A program made the translations under genes and the position numbers. The notes under the pieces are model-generated. The model was not told where the DNA came from and did no database searches. It worked only from the letters and a program-made list of their open reading frames with translations. Below, one piece after another: positions 27,400-37,054 of a DNA stretch of 64,000 nt (positions are counted from its first letter, which is position 1; every line of letters starts with the position of its first letter). Origin of the DNA: Rhodocyclales bacterium (GTDB lineage Bacteria > Pseudomonadota > Gammaproteobacteria > Burkholderiales > Rhodocyclaceae). The stretch is from the NCBI GenBank assembly GCA_016235165.1, contig JACRLX010000001.1, positions 62,001 to 126,000 of the forward strand, given 5' to 3'.

Positions 27400-27936
27400 T
27401 CAGCACCCCGCAGTGACCACGCTGATCACCGGCGCGACAATGGTTCCGCCCTCCACGGTTGCCGGCTGGTAGCTCACCCGGCAGTTCGGGGGATCGCCCC
27501 CGATCACGTCGTAGCAGCGGGCGCCGGTGGGACATCCGGCACCGCCAACGGTCAGGCGGTCGGCGGCAAGGTTCAAGGCGGCCGCGGCGTCCACCCCGGC
27601 CGCCGTCGCAGCGGGATGGCGATTCACCATCTCTATCATGCTGCCGTCCATTTCCACCCGGGGCGGCGTCGCGCGACAGGACGTGCCGGGCAATCCGGCT
27701 TCACCCTTGGCCAGATCGAGTTCGCAACGCGACCTCGCCAGAGAGGTGGCGGAACGGATCGAACCGTGGATCGCATGCGCCTTGGCGACACGCGCATCGC
27801 GCTGGGCATCGATCAGCCTGGGAAGCGCCACCGCAGCGAGGATGCCGATGACAGCGATCACCACCACCAGTTCGATCAAGGTAAAACCCTGGTATGTCGA
27901 TCTCCGCCGTTGCTCGTCTGGTTTTCTGGCAGTCAA
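27400..27936 (-). CDS. mshB: MshB-type pilin
   Basis: The product is a 178-residue prepilin. The leader MTARKPDEQRRRSTYQG (17 residues) is longer than that of mshA; the helix FTLIELVVVIAVIGILAAVALPRL has Glu at +5. Several cysteines lie in the C-terminal half. Position after mshG and mshF, as in Vibrio MSHA loci, supports MshB, a minor or alternative pilin related to MshA. It shares only the helix closely with the mshA product in this window. Confidence 0.83.
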   Translation of the reverse strand: MTARKPDEQRRRSTYQGFTLIELVVVIAVIGILAAVALPRLIDAQRDARVAKAHAIHGSIRSATSLARSRCELDLAKGEAGLPGTSCRATPPRVEMDGSMIEMVNRHPAATAAGVDAAAALNLAADRLTVGGAGCPTGARCYDVIGGDPPNCRVSYQPATVEGGTIVAPVISVVTAGC

Positions 27937-27987
27937 GGCCGTTCTCGCAGTTTCCGCATGTCATTGGCACCAACCGATGGCCGCGAT

Positions 27988-28449
27988 TCAGTTTACCTCT
28001 TCCAGCGCCACACCCACCGTCCTGCCGGCCGAGTCGATACGCGGTACCAAACGCCAGCGCAATCGTATCGCATCATCGAAGGCCCTGGGCTGGCGCGGGT
28101 GGTAACGCAGCTCACGGCTCCCCTTGTCGTAAGTCCACTCGCCCATCGCCGGCGTCGAACCGTGCCCGTCCGCTGCTGGCGGATGGCGCGCAAGATAATT
28201 GAGGGGGTTCGACGCCAGGATGTCGGCGATCCGGTGCTCCTCGCCCTGGATGATCCTCTCGCCGACTGCCAGTTGCAGTCCGACGCGGATATTGCGCAAG
28301 ACCATGTCCATTGCCGTGCGCTCGGCCTCGGCTTCCATGGCCTCCAGCCTGAGCAGGAGGATGGCCGCCAGCAGGCCGAAGACGCTGGCCACGATCGCAA
28401 ACTGGAGCTTCGATGTGCCGCCCATTCCGGCCGGCCGACGAAGCTTCAT
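27988..28449 (-). CDS. mshF: MSHA biogenesis protein MshF-like
   Basis: The product has 153 residues from ATG 28449, which overlaps the radical SAM stop (ATGA). One N-terminal membrane span (about 15-35, LQFAIVASVFGLLAAILLL), a helical stretch, and a small domain with WTYDKGSRELRYHPRQP, which resembles pilin-like accessory proteins. The order mshE-mshG-(rSAM)-this gene-mshB matches the mshEGFB order of Vibrio, so MshF is the best name. Its exact role in MSHA assembly is not well known. Confidence 0.7.
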   Translation of the reverse strand: MKLRRPAGMGGTSKLQFAIVASVFGLLAAILLLRLEAMEAEAERTAMDMVLRNIRVGLQLAVGERIIQGEEHRIADILASNPLNYLARHPPAADGHGSTPAMGEWTYDKGSRELRYHPRQPRAFDDAIRLRWRLVPRIDSAGRTVGVALEEVN

Positions 28450-29396
28450 GCGTAGGCGATGCATGCCTCGCACACGGTACCGCGCACGTCCTTGCGCAAA
28501 TGCGCGTCGCGCAGCGCGACGAAGGGCGCCGAGTTCCATGCCTCCATGAAAGACTGTTTGTTCAGGTCGCCCATGGTCCAGTTGGCATTGGCATCGAAGC
28601 AACAGGCCGACAGCGAACCGTCCGCCGTCACGTGACCTTCGGTGAAGGCCGACCAGCAGGGAAGCGGTTCGCGCAGTGCTCCCAGTCGCCCCTGGTTGCC
28701 AGCGGTAGGGCGATATCCCAACTCCTCCTCCCGCTGAGTGGCGAAGGCCCCCATCGAATACAGCGGCAACCAGTAGTGCTGGTCGACATAGGGCCGGATA
28801 GCCTCGGCGAGGTAACGCTCCATTCGCTCCTGCTGCGCGCCGTCATAGCGTATCGACGACGCGTACAGGCCGGTTGCGTAGCCGCCGCGGCGACGTATCT
28901 CGTACGCTTCCTTGATGTTTCCGGCAGCGTTGCGAAACAACTTCTTCGACACCCCCATGATCGCCTCGAACTGATCTTCGTCGGCGGCATTGCATGACCA
29001 CTTGAGCGAATCCAGCCCGGCCTTCATGCATTCCTCAACGGCTTCCGGAAAGGCCATCGAGGCATTCGAGGTCAAAAACACATAGGGGAAGCCGAGTTCC
29101 CGCTTCGCATGACGAATGCAGTCGACCAGCAGACGCGGATTCATGAAGGATTCGCCAAGATAGAAGACGCCGATTTCTTCGACGCCGGCCTCCCGCATCT
29201 CGCCGGTTATGCGCTTGTAAAGTTCGAAATCGATGTCCCATTTCGGCTGCACCTCCCGATTGCGCAAGGCACAGAAGCCGCAGCGGTAGTTGCAGCGTGG
29301 GGAAATCTCGATCTTGACGCTGCGTGGCGCCGGCGGGCTTGGCCTGCAGCGGTCTGGCGGGATGCGGGTAATCGAATCGATGCGGTCGGTAATCAA
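28446..29396 (-). CDS. Radical SAM/SPASM protein inside the msh operon
   Basis: The product has 316 residues from a TTG at 29396; no ATG or GTG start is available before the cluster motif, and the ribosome binding site is weak. Radical SAM cysteines are C35, C39 and C42 (CNYRCGFC). SPASM-type cysteines are C247, C265, C266, C309 and C312. The DGSLSACCFDAN segment is typical of SPASM proteins that act on peptides or sugars. It is co-directional with mshG and coupled to mshF. It is not part of standard MSHA loci. I infer a role in modifying the pilin or its glycan; the substrate is unknown. Confidence 0.85.
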   Translation of the reverse strand: MITDRIDSITRIPPDRCRPSPPAPRSVKIEISPRCNYRCGFCALRNREVQPKWDIDFELYKRITGEMREAGVEEIGVFYLGESFMNPRLLVDCIRHAKRELGFPYVFLTSNASMAFPEAVEECMKAGLDSLKWSCNAADEDQFEAIMGVSKKLFRNAAGNIKEAYEIRRRGGYATGLYASSIRYDGAQQERMERYLAEAIRPYVDQHYWLPLYSMGAFATQREEELGYRPTAGNQGRLGALREPLPCWSAFTEGHVTADGSLSACCFDANANWTMGDLNKQSFMEAWNSAPFVALRDAHLRKDVRGTVCEACIAYA

Positions 29397-29468
29397 GTTG
29401 GATTCCAGTATGTCTACAGATTGTCGGGAAGGAGGGTTTCCGGACGGCCAATGCCCAAGGCAATCCGG

Positions 29469-30701
29469 TTAACGTCTCATGCTTACCTTGCCCAAGTCCC
29501 ACAGGGGGAGGAAGATCCCGAGAGCAAGTATCAGGACCATTATGCCCAGCACGACGATCAGGATCGGTTCGATCTGCTGCGCCAGGGTCTTGAGTTCGTA
29601 CTCGACTTCGCCTTGGTACATGTCGGCGATCTCCTTCATCATGTCGTCGAGTGCGCCAGACTCCTCGCCTACCGCGATCATCTGCAACACTACAGGAGTG
29701 AACACGCCGGCGGCAATCGAAGTACGCAGGACGCTCTCTCCGCGCTCGACACCTTCGCGCATCTTCTCCACCTTGCGCGCGATGTAGGCGTTACTGACCG
29801 TCTCGGCCACATTGGTCAGCGCCTGGATGATGGGAACGCCGCTACGGGATGCCATGGCAAAGCTCGCCGCAAAGCGCGCCAGTGTCGCCTTGCGCACGAT
29901 CTTGCCGGCGATCGGAATCCGCAACCTGGCCCTGTCCCAGGCGTAGCGACCGCCGGGAGTCGCGATCCACGCCCGAAATCCCAGCGCCGCGACGGCCATC
30001 GCCACCAGGATCGCAGGCCACCACGCCAACGTGAAATCTGAAAAACCGATCAGCATTCGCGTCATCAGGGGCAGTTCCGCGCCGAACCCCTTGAACACCT
30101 TGGCGAATGCCGGTATGACAAAGACATTGACGACCGCAATGGCGATCGCCATCGCGGCAATCACGAAGGACGGGTAGCGCAAGGCTGATTTCACCTGATC
30201 CTGCATGAAGCGCTCGAAGGCAAGGTGATCAAACAGCCGGATGAAGACCTCTTCCAGGCGCCCTGTCATTTCACCGACACGCACCATCGAGATATAGAAG
30301 GGAGAAAATACCTTCGGATGGCGCGCCAGCGAATGAGACAATTCGCGGCCGGAATCAAGGCTTTCCCGCACATCCTGGAGCACCTCGCGCATCGCCGGAT
30401 TGGTGCTGGACTCCTGCAACCCGGCCAGCGCACGCATGATCGGCACACCGGCCCGCAACAGGGTATGCAATTGGCGGGAGAACAGCAACACATCGAGATG
30501 CTCGACAGACGGTCGGAACAGATTGATCGAGAGCGCGGTGCCAACGTTGGCCCCGCCCGATCGCTCGGCAGGTTTGATCTCCAGCGGAGTCAGGCCTCGC
30601 TCGAATAATTGGTCCGCTACGGCGCCGGCTGTCTCTCCGACCAGAATACCCTGAACCAGTTGCCCGGCGGCATCGCGCCCACGAAAGGAAAAGCTGGCCA
30701 C
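29469..30701 (-). CDS. mshG: Inner-membrane platform protein MshG
   Basis: The product has 410 residues from GTG 30701, 5 bases after the mshE stop; upstream in-frame sequence runs antisense-like through mshE and is not used. It belongs to the GspF/PilC family, with two repeated cytoplasmic domains (about 70-190 and 270-390) and three membrane regions (near 170-190, 215-240 and 380-402). The protein couples the MshE ATPase to pilin extraction from the inner membrane. Confidence 0.93.
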   Translation of the reverse strand: MASFSFRGRDAAGQLVQGILVGETAGAVADQLFERGLTPLEIKPAERSGGANVGTALSINLFRPSVEHLDVLLFSRQLHTLLRAGVPIMRALAGLQESSTNPAMREVLQDVRESLDSGRELSHSLARHPKVFSPFYISMVRVGEMTGRLEEVFIRLFDHLAFERFMQDQVKSALRYPSFVIAAMAIAIAVVNVFVIPAFAKVFKGFGAELPLMTRMLIGFSDFTLAWWPAILVAMAVAALGFRAWIATPGGRYAWDRARLRIPIAGKIVRKATLARFAASFAMASRSGVPIIQALTNVAETVSNAYIARKVEKMREGVERGESVLRTSIAAGVFTPVVLQMIAVGEESGALDDMMKEIADMYQGEVEYELKTLAQQIEPILIVVLGIMVLILALGIFLPLWDLGKVSMRR

Positions 30702-30706
30702 GATCC

Positions 30707-32413
<1,707 letters not shown>

Positions 32414-32508
32414 CAGATGCTCTCCATGCCAAGCTTAAAATTGCCTGTGTTGTCAATTCTGCACCAAGTCGAACCTCCGCTTCGCCGACAAATCGCAGGA
32501 AAAGCCTC

Positions 32509-32973
32509 GTGTTTCACGTCGTTCTCGTCGCCCCCGAAATCCCGCCCAACACCGGCAACGTGATCCGGCTGTGCGCGAATACCGGCTGCCGTCTGCATCT
32601 GGTCGAACCCTTGGGATTCGAGCTATCCGACGCACAACTGCGCCGCGCCGGCCTCGACTACCATGAGATGGCCTGCGTCAGCGTCCATGGCGACTGGGAT
32701 GGGTGCCGCGCAAGGCTTGGCGACGTCCGGTTGTTTGCCATGACGACGAAGGCGGAACGCCGTATCGACGGCGCCGACTTCCGGCCCGGAGATGCCTTCG
32801 TCTTCGGCGCCGAGTCACACGGCTTGTCGGCGGAAATGCTGGTGAGCTTTGCTCCCGACCGGCGGCTGCGCCTGCCGATGATCCCGGGCAATCGCAGTCT
32901 CAACCTGTCGAACGCGGTGGCGGTCACGGTGTACGAAGCCTGGCGCCAGCAGAGCTACGCCGGCGGCATCTGA
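32509..32973 (+). CDS. trmL: tRNA (cytidine(34)-2'-O)-methyltransferase TrmL
   Basis: The product has 154 residues from GTG 32509 (AGGAAA about 8 bases upstream), which yields the usual start (M)FHVVLVAPEIPPNTGNVIRL. A SPOUT enzyme that methylates the 2'-OH of the wobble base of certain leucine tRNAs. The trefoil-knot motifs are present (FGAESHGLS, LPMIPGNRSLNLSNAVAV). It is divergent from mshE and converges on gpsA. Confidence 0.95.
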   Translation: MFHVVLVAPEIPPNTGNVIRLCANTGCRLHLVEPLGFELSDAQLRRAGLDYHEMACVSVHGDWDGCRARLGDVRLFAMTTKAERRIDGADFRPGDAFVFGAESHGLSAEMLVSFAPDRRLRLPMIPGNRSLNLSNAVAVTVYEAWRQQSYAGGI

Positions 32974-33007
32974 GCGCGGGGCCGGCTATTCGTGACGCGC
33001 CCCGCGC
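32974..33007. terminator. Hairpin between convergent trmL and gpsA
   Basis: The arms GCGCGGGGC (32974-32982) and GCCCCGCGC (32999-33007) are perfect complements around a 16-base loop and start right after the trmL stop. It covers the last codons of gpsA. No U-tract follows, so it is at best a weak bidirectional terminator or mRNA end-stabilising hairpin. Confidence 0.35.
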
Positions 33008-33966
33008 GCCATCAACTGCTCCACCGCCGCGCGTGGCGTAATCCGGCCATCCAGCACCGCGGTCACGGCGCGGGTGATCGGCATGTCGATGCCCAGGGCC
33101 TCGGCACGGCGCGCCACCTCGCGCGCGGCAGGCACGCCCTCGGCCACATGCCCGAGTTCGCGCACCACGTCCGCCAGCGCACGCCCCTCGGCGAGCAGCA
33201 AGCCGACGCGACGATTGCGCGACAGCTCGCCGGTACAGGTCAGCAACAGGTCGCCCATGCCGGCCAGGCCCATGAAGGTCTCGCGCTTCGCCCCCAGCGC
33301 CTCGCCGAAACGGGTAATTTCGACCAGGCCACGCGTGATCAGGGCGGCACGCGCGTTGCTGCCGAGGCCGAGGCCGTCGCAAATGCCGGTGGCGATGGCC
33401 AGCACGTTCTTCACCGCGCCACCGACCTCGGCGCCCACCAGGTCTCCGTTGTCGTAAATGCGCAGATTGCCGCCATGCAGGGCATGCGCGGTGGTGGCGG
33501 CAAAGGTCTCGTCGGCTGCGGCCAGCGTAATCGCGGTCGGCAGGCCGCGGGCCACTTCCAGCGCGAAGCTCGGCCCGGTCAATACGCCACAGTGCGCCAC
33601 GCCCATCACCTCGGCAACCACCTGATGGGGCAGCAGCCCGGTACCGGCCTCCAGACCCTTGCAAACCCAGAGGAAAGGTGTTTCCGGCGCGGTGGTTTTC
33701 AATCGCCCCAGCAACTCCCTCAGTCCGGCCAGTGGCCCCGCCAGCAGGGCGAGGTCGGCATTCGCCAGTGCCCGGGAAAAATCCGCCGTCAATTGCAGGC
33801 CAGGGGGAAAGGGGCACTCCGGCAGGTAGCGTGAATTCACGCGCTGCCGCGCCATCTCGGCAACACGCTGCGCATCGCGGGCCCACAGCACGACCTCATG
33901 CCGGGCGGCAAAGGCGATTGCCAGCGCCGTACCCCAGGCTCCCGCACCGAGCACCGCTATGCGCAT
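32986..33966 (-). CDS. gpsA: Glycerol-3-phosphate dehydrogenase [NAD(P)+]
   Basis: The product has 326 residues. It reduces dihydroxyacetone phosphate to sn-glycerol-3-phosphate for phospholipid synthesis. N-terminal Rossmann motif [10 protein letters not shown] (7-16) and the family segments KGLE and [12 protein letters not shown] are visible. Cytoplasmic. It is 210 bases downstream of the SH3-domain gene on the same strand, in the secB-gpsA order common in betaproteobacteria. Confidence 0.97.
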   Translation of the reverse strand: MRIAVLGAGAWGTALAIAFAARHEVVLWARDAQRVAEMARQRVNSRYLPECPFPPGLQLTADFSRALANADLALLAGPLAGLRELLGRLKTTAPETPFLWVCKGLEAGTGLLPHQVVAEVMGVAHCGVLTGPSFALEVARGLPTAITLAAADETFAATTAHALHGGNLRIYDNGDLVGAEVGGAVKNVLAIATGICDGLGLGSNARAALITRGLVEITRFGEALGAKRETFMGLAGMGDLLLTCTGELSRNRRVGLLLAEGRALADVVRELGHVAEGVPAAREVARRAEALGIDMPITRAVTAVLDGRITPRAAVEQLMARGARHE

Positions 33967-34090
33967 CCCAGCTCCCCCGCCGGACGCCCTGCAGGGCGCC
34001 TCAATTCACGCTAACGCCCATGGCTTCGGTAACCACCCTTGCATCATGAAACGCCCACACTCTGGCTCACGCATGGGCGAGCAAACTCGG

Positions 34091-34178
34091 CCCGCCCCCC
34101 TTCGCCCCCCTCGCGGGGGGTTCCCAATCGGCTCGCTTCGCTCGAAATCACAAGCGGCCCATCCTGTCGTTTCACGTT
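34091..34178. repeat. Intergenic GC hairpin and TTTCACG motif
   Basis: Between gpsA and the SH3 gene (33967-34176, no gene) lies a C-rich tract with a perfect hairpin, CCCCCC (34105-34110) and GGGGGG (34115-34120) around TCGC. It is followed by a GCTCGCTTCGCTCG stretch and TCGTTTCACGTTAAA (34164-34178). The hairpin resembles dispersed intergenic repeats of betaproteobacteria. The TTTCACG element recurs at the gpmA-envC junction in this window. Confidence 0.45.
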
Positions 34179-34626
34179 AAAGGCCCCAGACCTGCGGTGC
34201 CTTGAGAAACCCGCCCTGACCGTCGCGATGCCTGACCTTGACCCAGCCGCCGGGCGCCGCCTCCTGCAACTCCAGGATCACGTCGCGCTCGGCCTCGAAC
34301 ACCAGCGCCGCCTTTTCGTCCGCCAGGGCGCGAACCTGCGCGCGGTCGACGCGGACGATGACCGTGCGTTTTTCCGCCAGATGTTTCTTTTCGATCCAGA
34401 CCAGGTCGCCCCTGCTGTCGCGCACCTTGGACCAGCCATCGAGGCCGACCACCACTTCGACCGGGGTACCCGCCAGCATCACGAATATAGGCGTGGACTT
34501 GGCCGAGGGCGCGTCGTAAGCGGGCACCACGTCGGCGACACTGCGATAGTCGAGGGCCTGGGCCATGCCAACGGCCCCCAGCAGGCCCAGGCCGACTGCC
34601 AGCACATGAAATCGCCGTGTCGCCAT
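34177..34626 (-). CDS. Secreted bacterial SH3-domain protein
   Basis: The product has 149 residues with a signal peptide ending near AQA (residues 22-24). Two SH3b-like segments follow (ILVMLAGTPVEVV-type with DGWSKVRDSRGDLVWI, and VILELQEAAPGGWVKVRHRDG), as in SH3 type 3/4 proteins that bind peptidoglycan or proteins in the periplasm. It starts 6 bases after secB ends, so it shares the operon. Confidence 0.8.
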   Translation of the reverse strand: MATRRFHVLAVGLGLLGAVGMAQALDYRSVADVVPAYDAPSAKSTPIFVMLAGTPVEVVVGLDGWSKVRDSRGDLVWIEKKHLAEKRTVIVRVDRAQVRALADEKAALVFEAERDVILELQEAAPGGWVKVRHRDGQGGFLKAPQVWGL

Positions 34627-34632
34627 CGCCGA

Positions 34633-35088
34633 CTATTGCAGCTGGATGCGGCTTTCGCCTTGCTGCTGCTCCATCAGGCGCTGCTGGTAGAGCGACTCGA
34701 AATTGACCGGGGCGAGAATCACCGGCGGGAAGCCGGCGCGATTGACGGCATCGGAAATCGTCTCCCGCGCATAGGGGAACAGAATGTTCGGGCATGCCAC
34801 GGCGAGGATGGGCTCCATGTCCGCTTCCGGCACGTTGCGAATCTGGAAAATGCCGGCCTTGACTACCTCGACAAGGAAAAAGGCCTTCTCGCCATCCTTG
34901 GCATTGACCGTGATGGTCAACGCGACCTCGAACAAGCCTTCGCCAACGCCCTGCGCCGCGCTCTGGATCTGCACTTCGATGCTGGGGGTCTCGCGTTCAA
35001 GGAAAATTTGCGGTGCATTGGGCACCTCGATGGAAAGATCCTTGACGTAAATCTTTTCGATGCTGAATACCGGCTGCTCGTCGCTCAT
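34633..35088 (-). CDS. secB: Protein-export chaperone SecB
   Basis: The product has 151 residues, typical of SecB. It keeps preproteins unfolded and delivers them to SecA. Family signatures present: IYVKDLSIEVPNAP, PNILFPYARETI and PPVILAPVNFESLY. Soluble tetramer in the cytoplasm. It follows grxC by 47 bases in the usual grxC-secB order. Confidence 0.97.
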   Translation of the reverse strand: MSDEQPVFSIEKIYVKDLSIEVPNAPQIFLERETPSIEVQIQSAAQGVGEGLFEVALTITVNAKDGEKAFFLVEVVKAGIFQIRNVPEADMEPILAVACPNILFPYARETISDAVNRAGFPPVILAPVNFESLYQQRLMEQQQGESRIQLQ

Positions 35089-35135
35089 GATTATCGGATG
35101 GTGTGGAAAAGGAAAGGGGCCGCGGCCCGCCAGGA

Positions 35136-35393
35136 TCAGGCGGCCAGCAGCGAATCAAGCTTGCCCTGGTGCTCAAGCTCGTACAGATCGTCGCAACCGC
35201 CGACGTGGGTATCGCCGATATAGATTTGCGGCACGGTGCGCCGGCCGGTTTTCTGCATCATCTCCTCGCGCCGCGCCGGCTCCAGGTCGACGCGCACCTT
35301 TTCGATCTCGGTAACGCCCTTGCGGGTAAGCAACTGCTCGGCGCGAACGCAGAAGGGGCAGACGGCAGTGGAATACATCAGGACTTTGGCCAT
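35136..35393 (-). CDS. grxC: Glutaredoxin 3
   Basis: The product has 85 residues. The redox-active motif CPFC is at residues 12-15, with the cis-proline TVPQIYI and the GGCDDL glutathione-binding segment. A glutathione-dependent thiol reductase in the cytoplasm. It lies in an operon with the rhodanese gene upstream and secB downstream. Confidence 0.95.
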   Translation of the reverse strand: MAKVLMYSTAVCPFCVRAEQLLTRKGVTEIEKVRVDLEPARREEMMQKTGRRTVPQIYIGDTHVGGCDDLYELEHQGKLDSLLAA

Positions 35394-35406
35394 GGGGACT
35401 CCGTGT

Positions 35407-35817
35407 TCAGTTCTTGGTGGTCAGGGGCAAGCTGGCATCGCGCCAGGCGGAGACGCCGCCGCCAAGGCTGAACACCTTGCCGAAGCCATGTTTCTTGAGG
35501 TTGCCGCAGGCCGATGCGGAACGATTGCCAGTGGCGCAGACGACGATGATCGGCCGCTCCTTGAACTTTTCGAGCTCCGAGACGCGGCTGTCGAGCTGGC
35601 CCAGGGTGATGTGGCGCGCGCCGCTGATATGGCCGCTGCCCCACTCGCTGGTTTCGCGCACGTCGAGCACGACGGCATCTTCGCGATTCATCAACAGCGT
35701 CGCCTCGGCCGGGGTCAGGTGGGCCACGGTACCGCCGGCGATCAAGGGCCAGATCAGCATGCCGCCGCTCACCACCGCCAATGCCACCCAGATCATGTTC
35801 TGCTGCACGAATTCCAT
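35407..35817 (-). CDS. Membrane-anchored rhodanese-like protein
   Basis: The product has 136 residues. An N-terminal membrane segment (about 9-28) anchors a single rhodanese domain with active-site Cys94 in CATGNRS and the upstream LDVRE motif. Rhodanese domains carry persulfide sulfur. It lies 6 bases after the arsR-type gene ends, so sulfur or persulfide sensing by the regulator is likely. The equivalent yibN-grxC-secB order is widespread in Proteobacteria. Confidence 0.9.
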   Translation of the reverse strand: MEFVQQNMIWVALAVVSGGMLIWPLIAGGTVAHLTPAEATLLMNREDAVVLDVRETSEWGSGHISGARHITLGQLDSRVSELEKFKERPIIVVCATGNRSASACGNLKKHGFGKVFSLGGGVSAWRDASLPLTTKN

Positions 35818-35823
35818 TGTCGA

Positions 35824-36147
35824 TCAATCCTTGAACGTGGGCACGCCACAAAATACCTCGCGCATCATGGCGATAAGTTGCAGCGTGCGCTGGTCGGCGA
35901 TGCTGTAGAAAACCCGGTTGGCGTCCTTGCGTGTCTGCAACACGCCCTTGTCGCGCAGGATTGCCAGGTGCTGGGAAATGTTGCTCTGCGAGGTTCCCAC
36001 AGCGTCAACAATGTCCTGCACGCAGATCTCCTCGCCGCCCACCACGCAAAGAATTTTCAGGCGCAGCGGATGCGAAATCGCCTTCAAGGCGCGCGCTGCG
36101 GTCTCGATATGCTCCTGCTTGCCGATCAGATCGTCGATTGCATGCAT
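35824..36147 (-). CDS. ArsR-family regulator, candidate persulfide sensor
   Basis: The product has 107 residues from ATG 36147; upstream in-frame codons lack similarity. Winged-helix HTH with [18 protein letters not shown] as the recognition region (about 53-70). It has three cysteines, C34, C42 and C100. The spacing of C42 and C100 resembles the redox cysteine pair of BigR/SqrR-type sensors, and the next gene is a rhodanese, so I infer a persulfide or thiol sensor. It heads the run rhodanese-grxC-secB-SH3-gpsA and probably controls at least itself and the rhodanese gene. Confidence 0.85.
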   Translation of the reverse strand: MHAIDDLIGKQEHIETAARALKAISHPLRLKILCVVGGEEICVQDIVDAVGTSQSNISQHLAILRDKGVLQTRKDANRVFYSIADQRTLQLIAMMREVFCGVPTFKD

Positions 36148-36187
36148 GCCTGGGTATCCCGGATGGCCGATGGTCTGGCGTAAAGAC

Positions 36188-36213
36188 TGGATATTATAGA
36201 ATATTGATATCCA
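36188..36213. promoter_or_regulatory. AT-rich dyad, likely ArsR operator
   Basis: TGGATAT (36188-36194) and ATATCCA (36207-36213) form a perfect 7-bp dyad around the AT-rich core TATAGAATATTG. This is the only AT-rich patch between the divergent arsR and gpmA starts. The core resembles BigR/SqrR-type operators (ATA-GAATAT repeats). Binding here could regulate both directions. Confidence 0.5.
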
Positions 36214-36233
36214 CCTGCATCCAGGCTCCAATC

Positions 36234-36983
36234 ATGTACAAAATTGTTCTGCTCCGCCATGGCGAATCCACCTGGAACCAGGAAAACCGCTTCACCGGCT
36301 GGACCGACGTCGGCCTCACGGAAAAGGGCATGGCCGAGGCCATCGCGGCCGGCCAGCTGTTGAAACAGGAAGGCTATGAATTCGACCTGGCCTACACCTC
36401 GGTACTGCGCCGCGCGATCAAAACCCTATGGACAGTACTGGAACAGATGGACCGCATGTGGCTTCCGGTGCAGCATTCCTGGCGTCTCAACGAGCGCCAT
36501 TACGGCGCCTTGCAAGGGCTCAACAAGGCGGAAACCGCGGCCAAGTTCGGTGACGAGCAAGTGCTGGTTTGGCGCCGCGCCTACGACACGCCGCCGCCGC
36601 CGCTGGATGAAACCGATCCGCGCTACGAAATCACCGATCCGCGCTACGCCGGGCTCAAGCCGGGCGAATGTCCGCGCACCGAATGCCTCAAGGACACGGT
36701 TGCCCGCGTCCTGCCGTTCTGGAACGAAACCATCGCGCCGAGCATCAAATCCGGCAAGCGCATCGTCATTGCCGCGCATGGCAACAGCATCCGCGCCCTG
36801 ATCAAATACCTCGACCAGGTATCCGACGCCGACATCGTCGGCCTCAACATCCCGACCGCGCAGCCCCTGGTATACGAACTCGATGCCGACCTGAAGCCGA
36901 TCCGCAACTATTACCTCGGCGATCCGGAGGCGATCAAGGCCGCCATGCAGGCCGTCGCCAATCAGGGCAAGGCAAAAGCGTGA
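36234..36983 (+). CDS. gpmA: 2,3-bisphosphoglycerate-dependent phosphoglycerate mutase
   Basis: The product has 249 residues from ATG 36234. It interconverts 3- and 2-phosphoglycerate in glycolysis and gluconeogenesis. Catalytic LRHGESTWN (His near residue 9) and the second active-site segment AAHGNS are present, with [12 protein letters not shown] typical of dPGM. Full length. The stop codon lies in a GAAACGTG-repeat hairpin that leads into envC. Confidence 0.97.
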   Translation: MYKIVLLRHGESTWNQENRFTGWTDVGLTEKGMAEAIAAGQLLKQEGYEFDLAYTSVLRRAIKTLWTVLEQMDRMWLPVQHSWRLNERHYGALQGLNKAETAAKFGDEQVLVWRRAYDTPPPPLDETDPRYEITDPRYAGLKPGECPRTECLKDTVARVLPFWNETIAPSIKSGKRIVIAAHGNSIRALIKYLDQVSDADIVGLNIPTAQPLVYELDADLKPIRNYYLGDPEAIKAAMQAVANQGKAKA

Positions 36984-37054
36984 AACGGGAAACGTGAAAC
37001 GTGAAACGTGGCTGTTGCAAGGGCTGCTTCACTTTTCACGTTTCACTTTTCACG
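36980..37054. repeat. GTGAAAC tandem repeat hairpin
   Basis: Tandem copies of GTGAAAC (36980-37011) are followed about 15 bases later by their inverse, TTTCACG/TTTCACT (37027-37054), forming a long imperfect hairpin. It contains the gpmA stop and the envC start and encodes part of the EnvC signal peptide (CFTFHVSLF). The same TTTCACGTT element occurs alone at 34167-34175. It looks like a mobile or REP-like intergenic repeat that also acts as transcript end. Confidence 0.6.

Noticed and set aside
27400-27936. A general secretion (GspG) pseudopilin
   Set aside because: Position in the mshEGFB order and its length favour MshB; no gsp genes are present.
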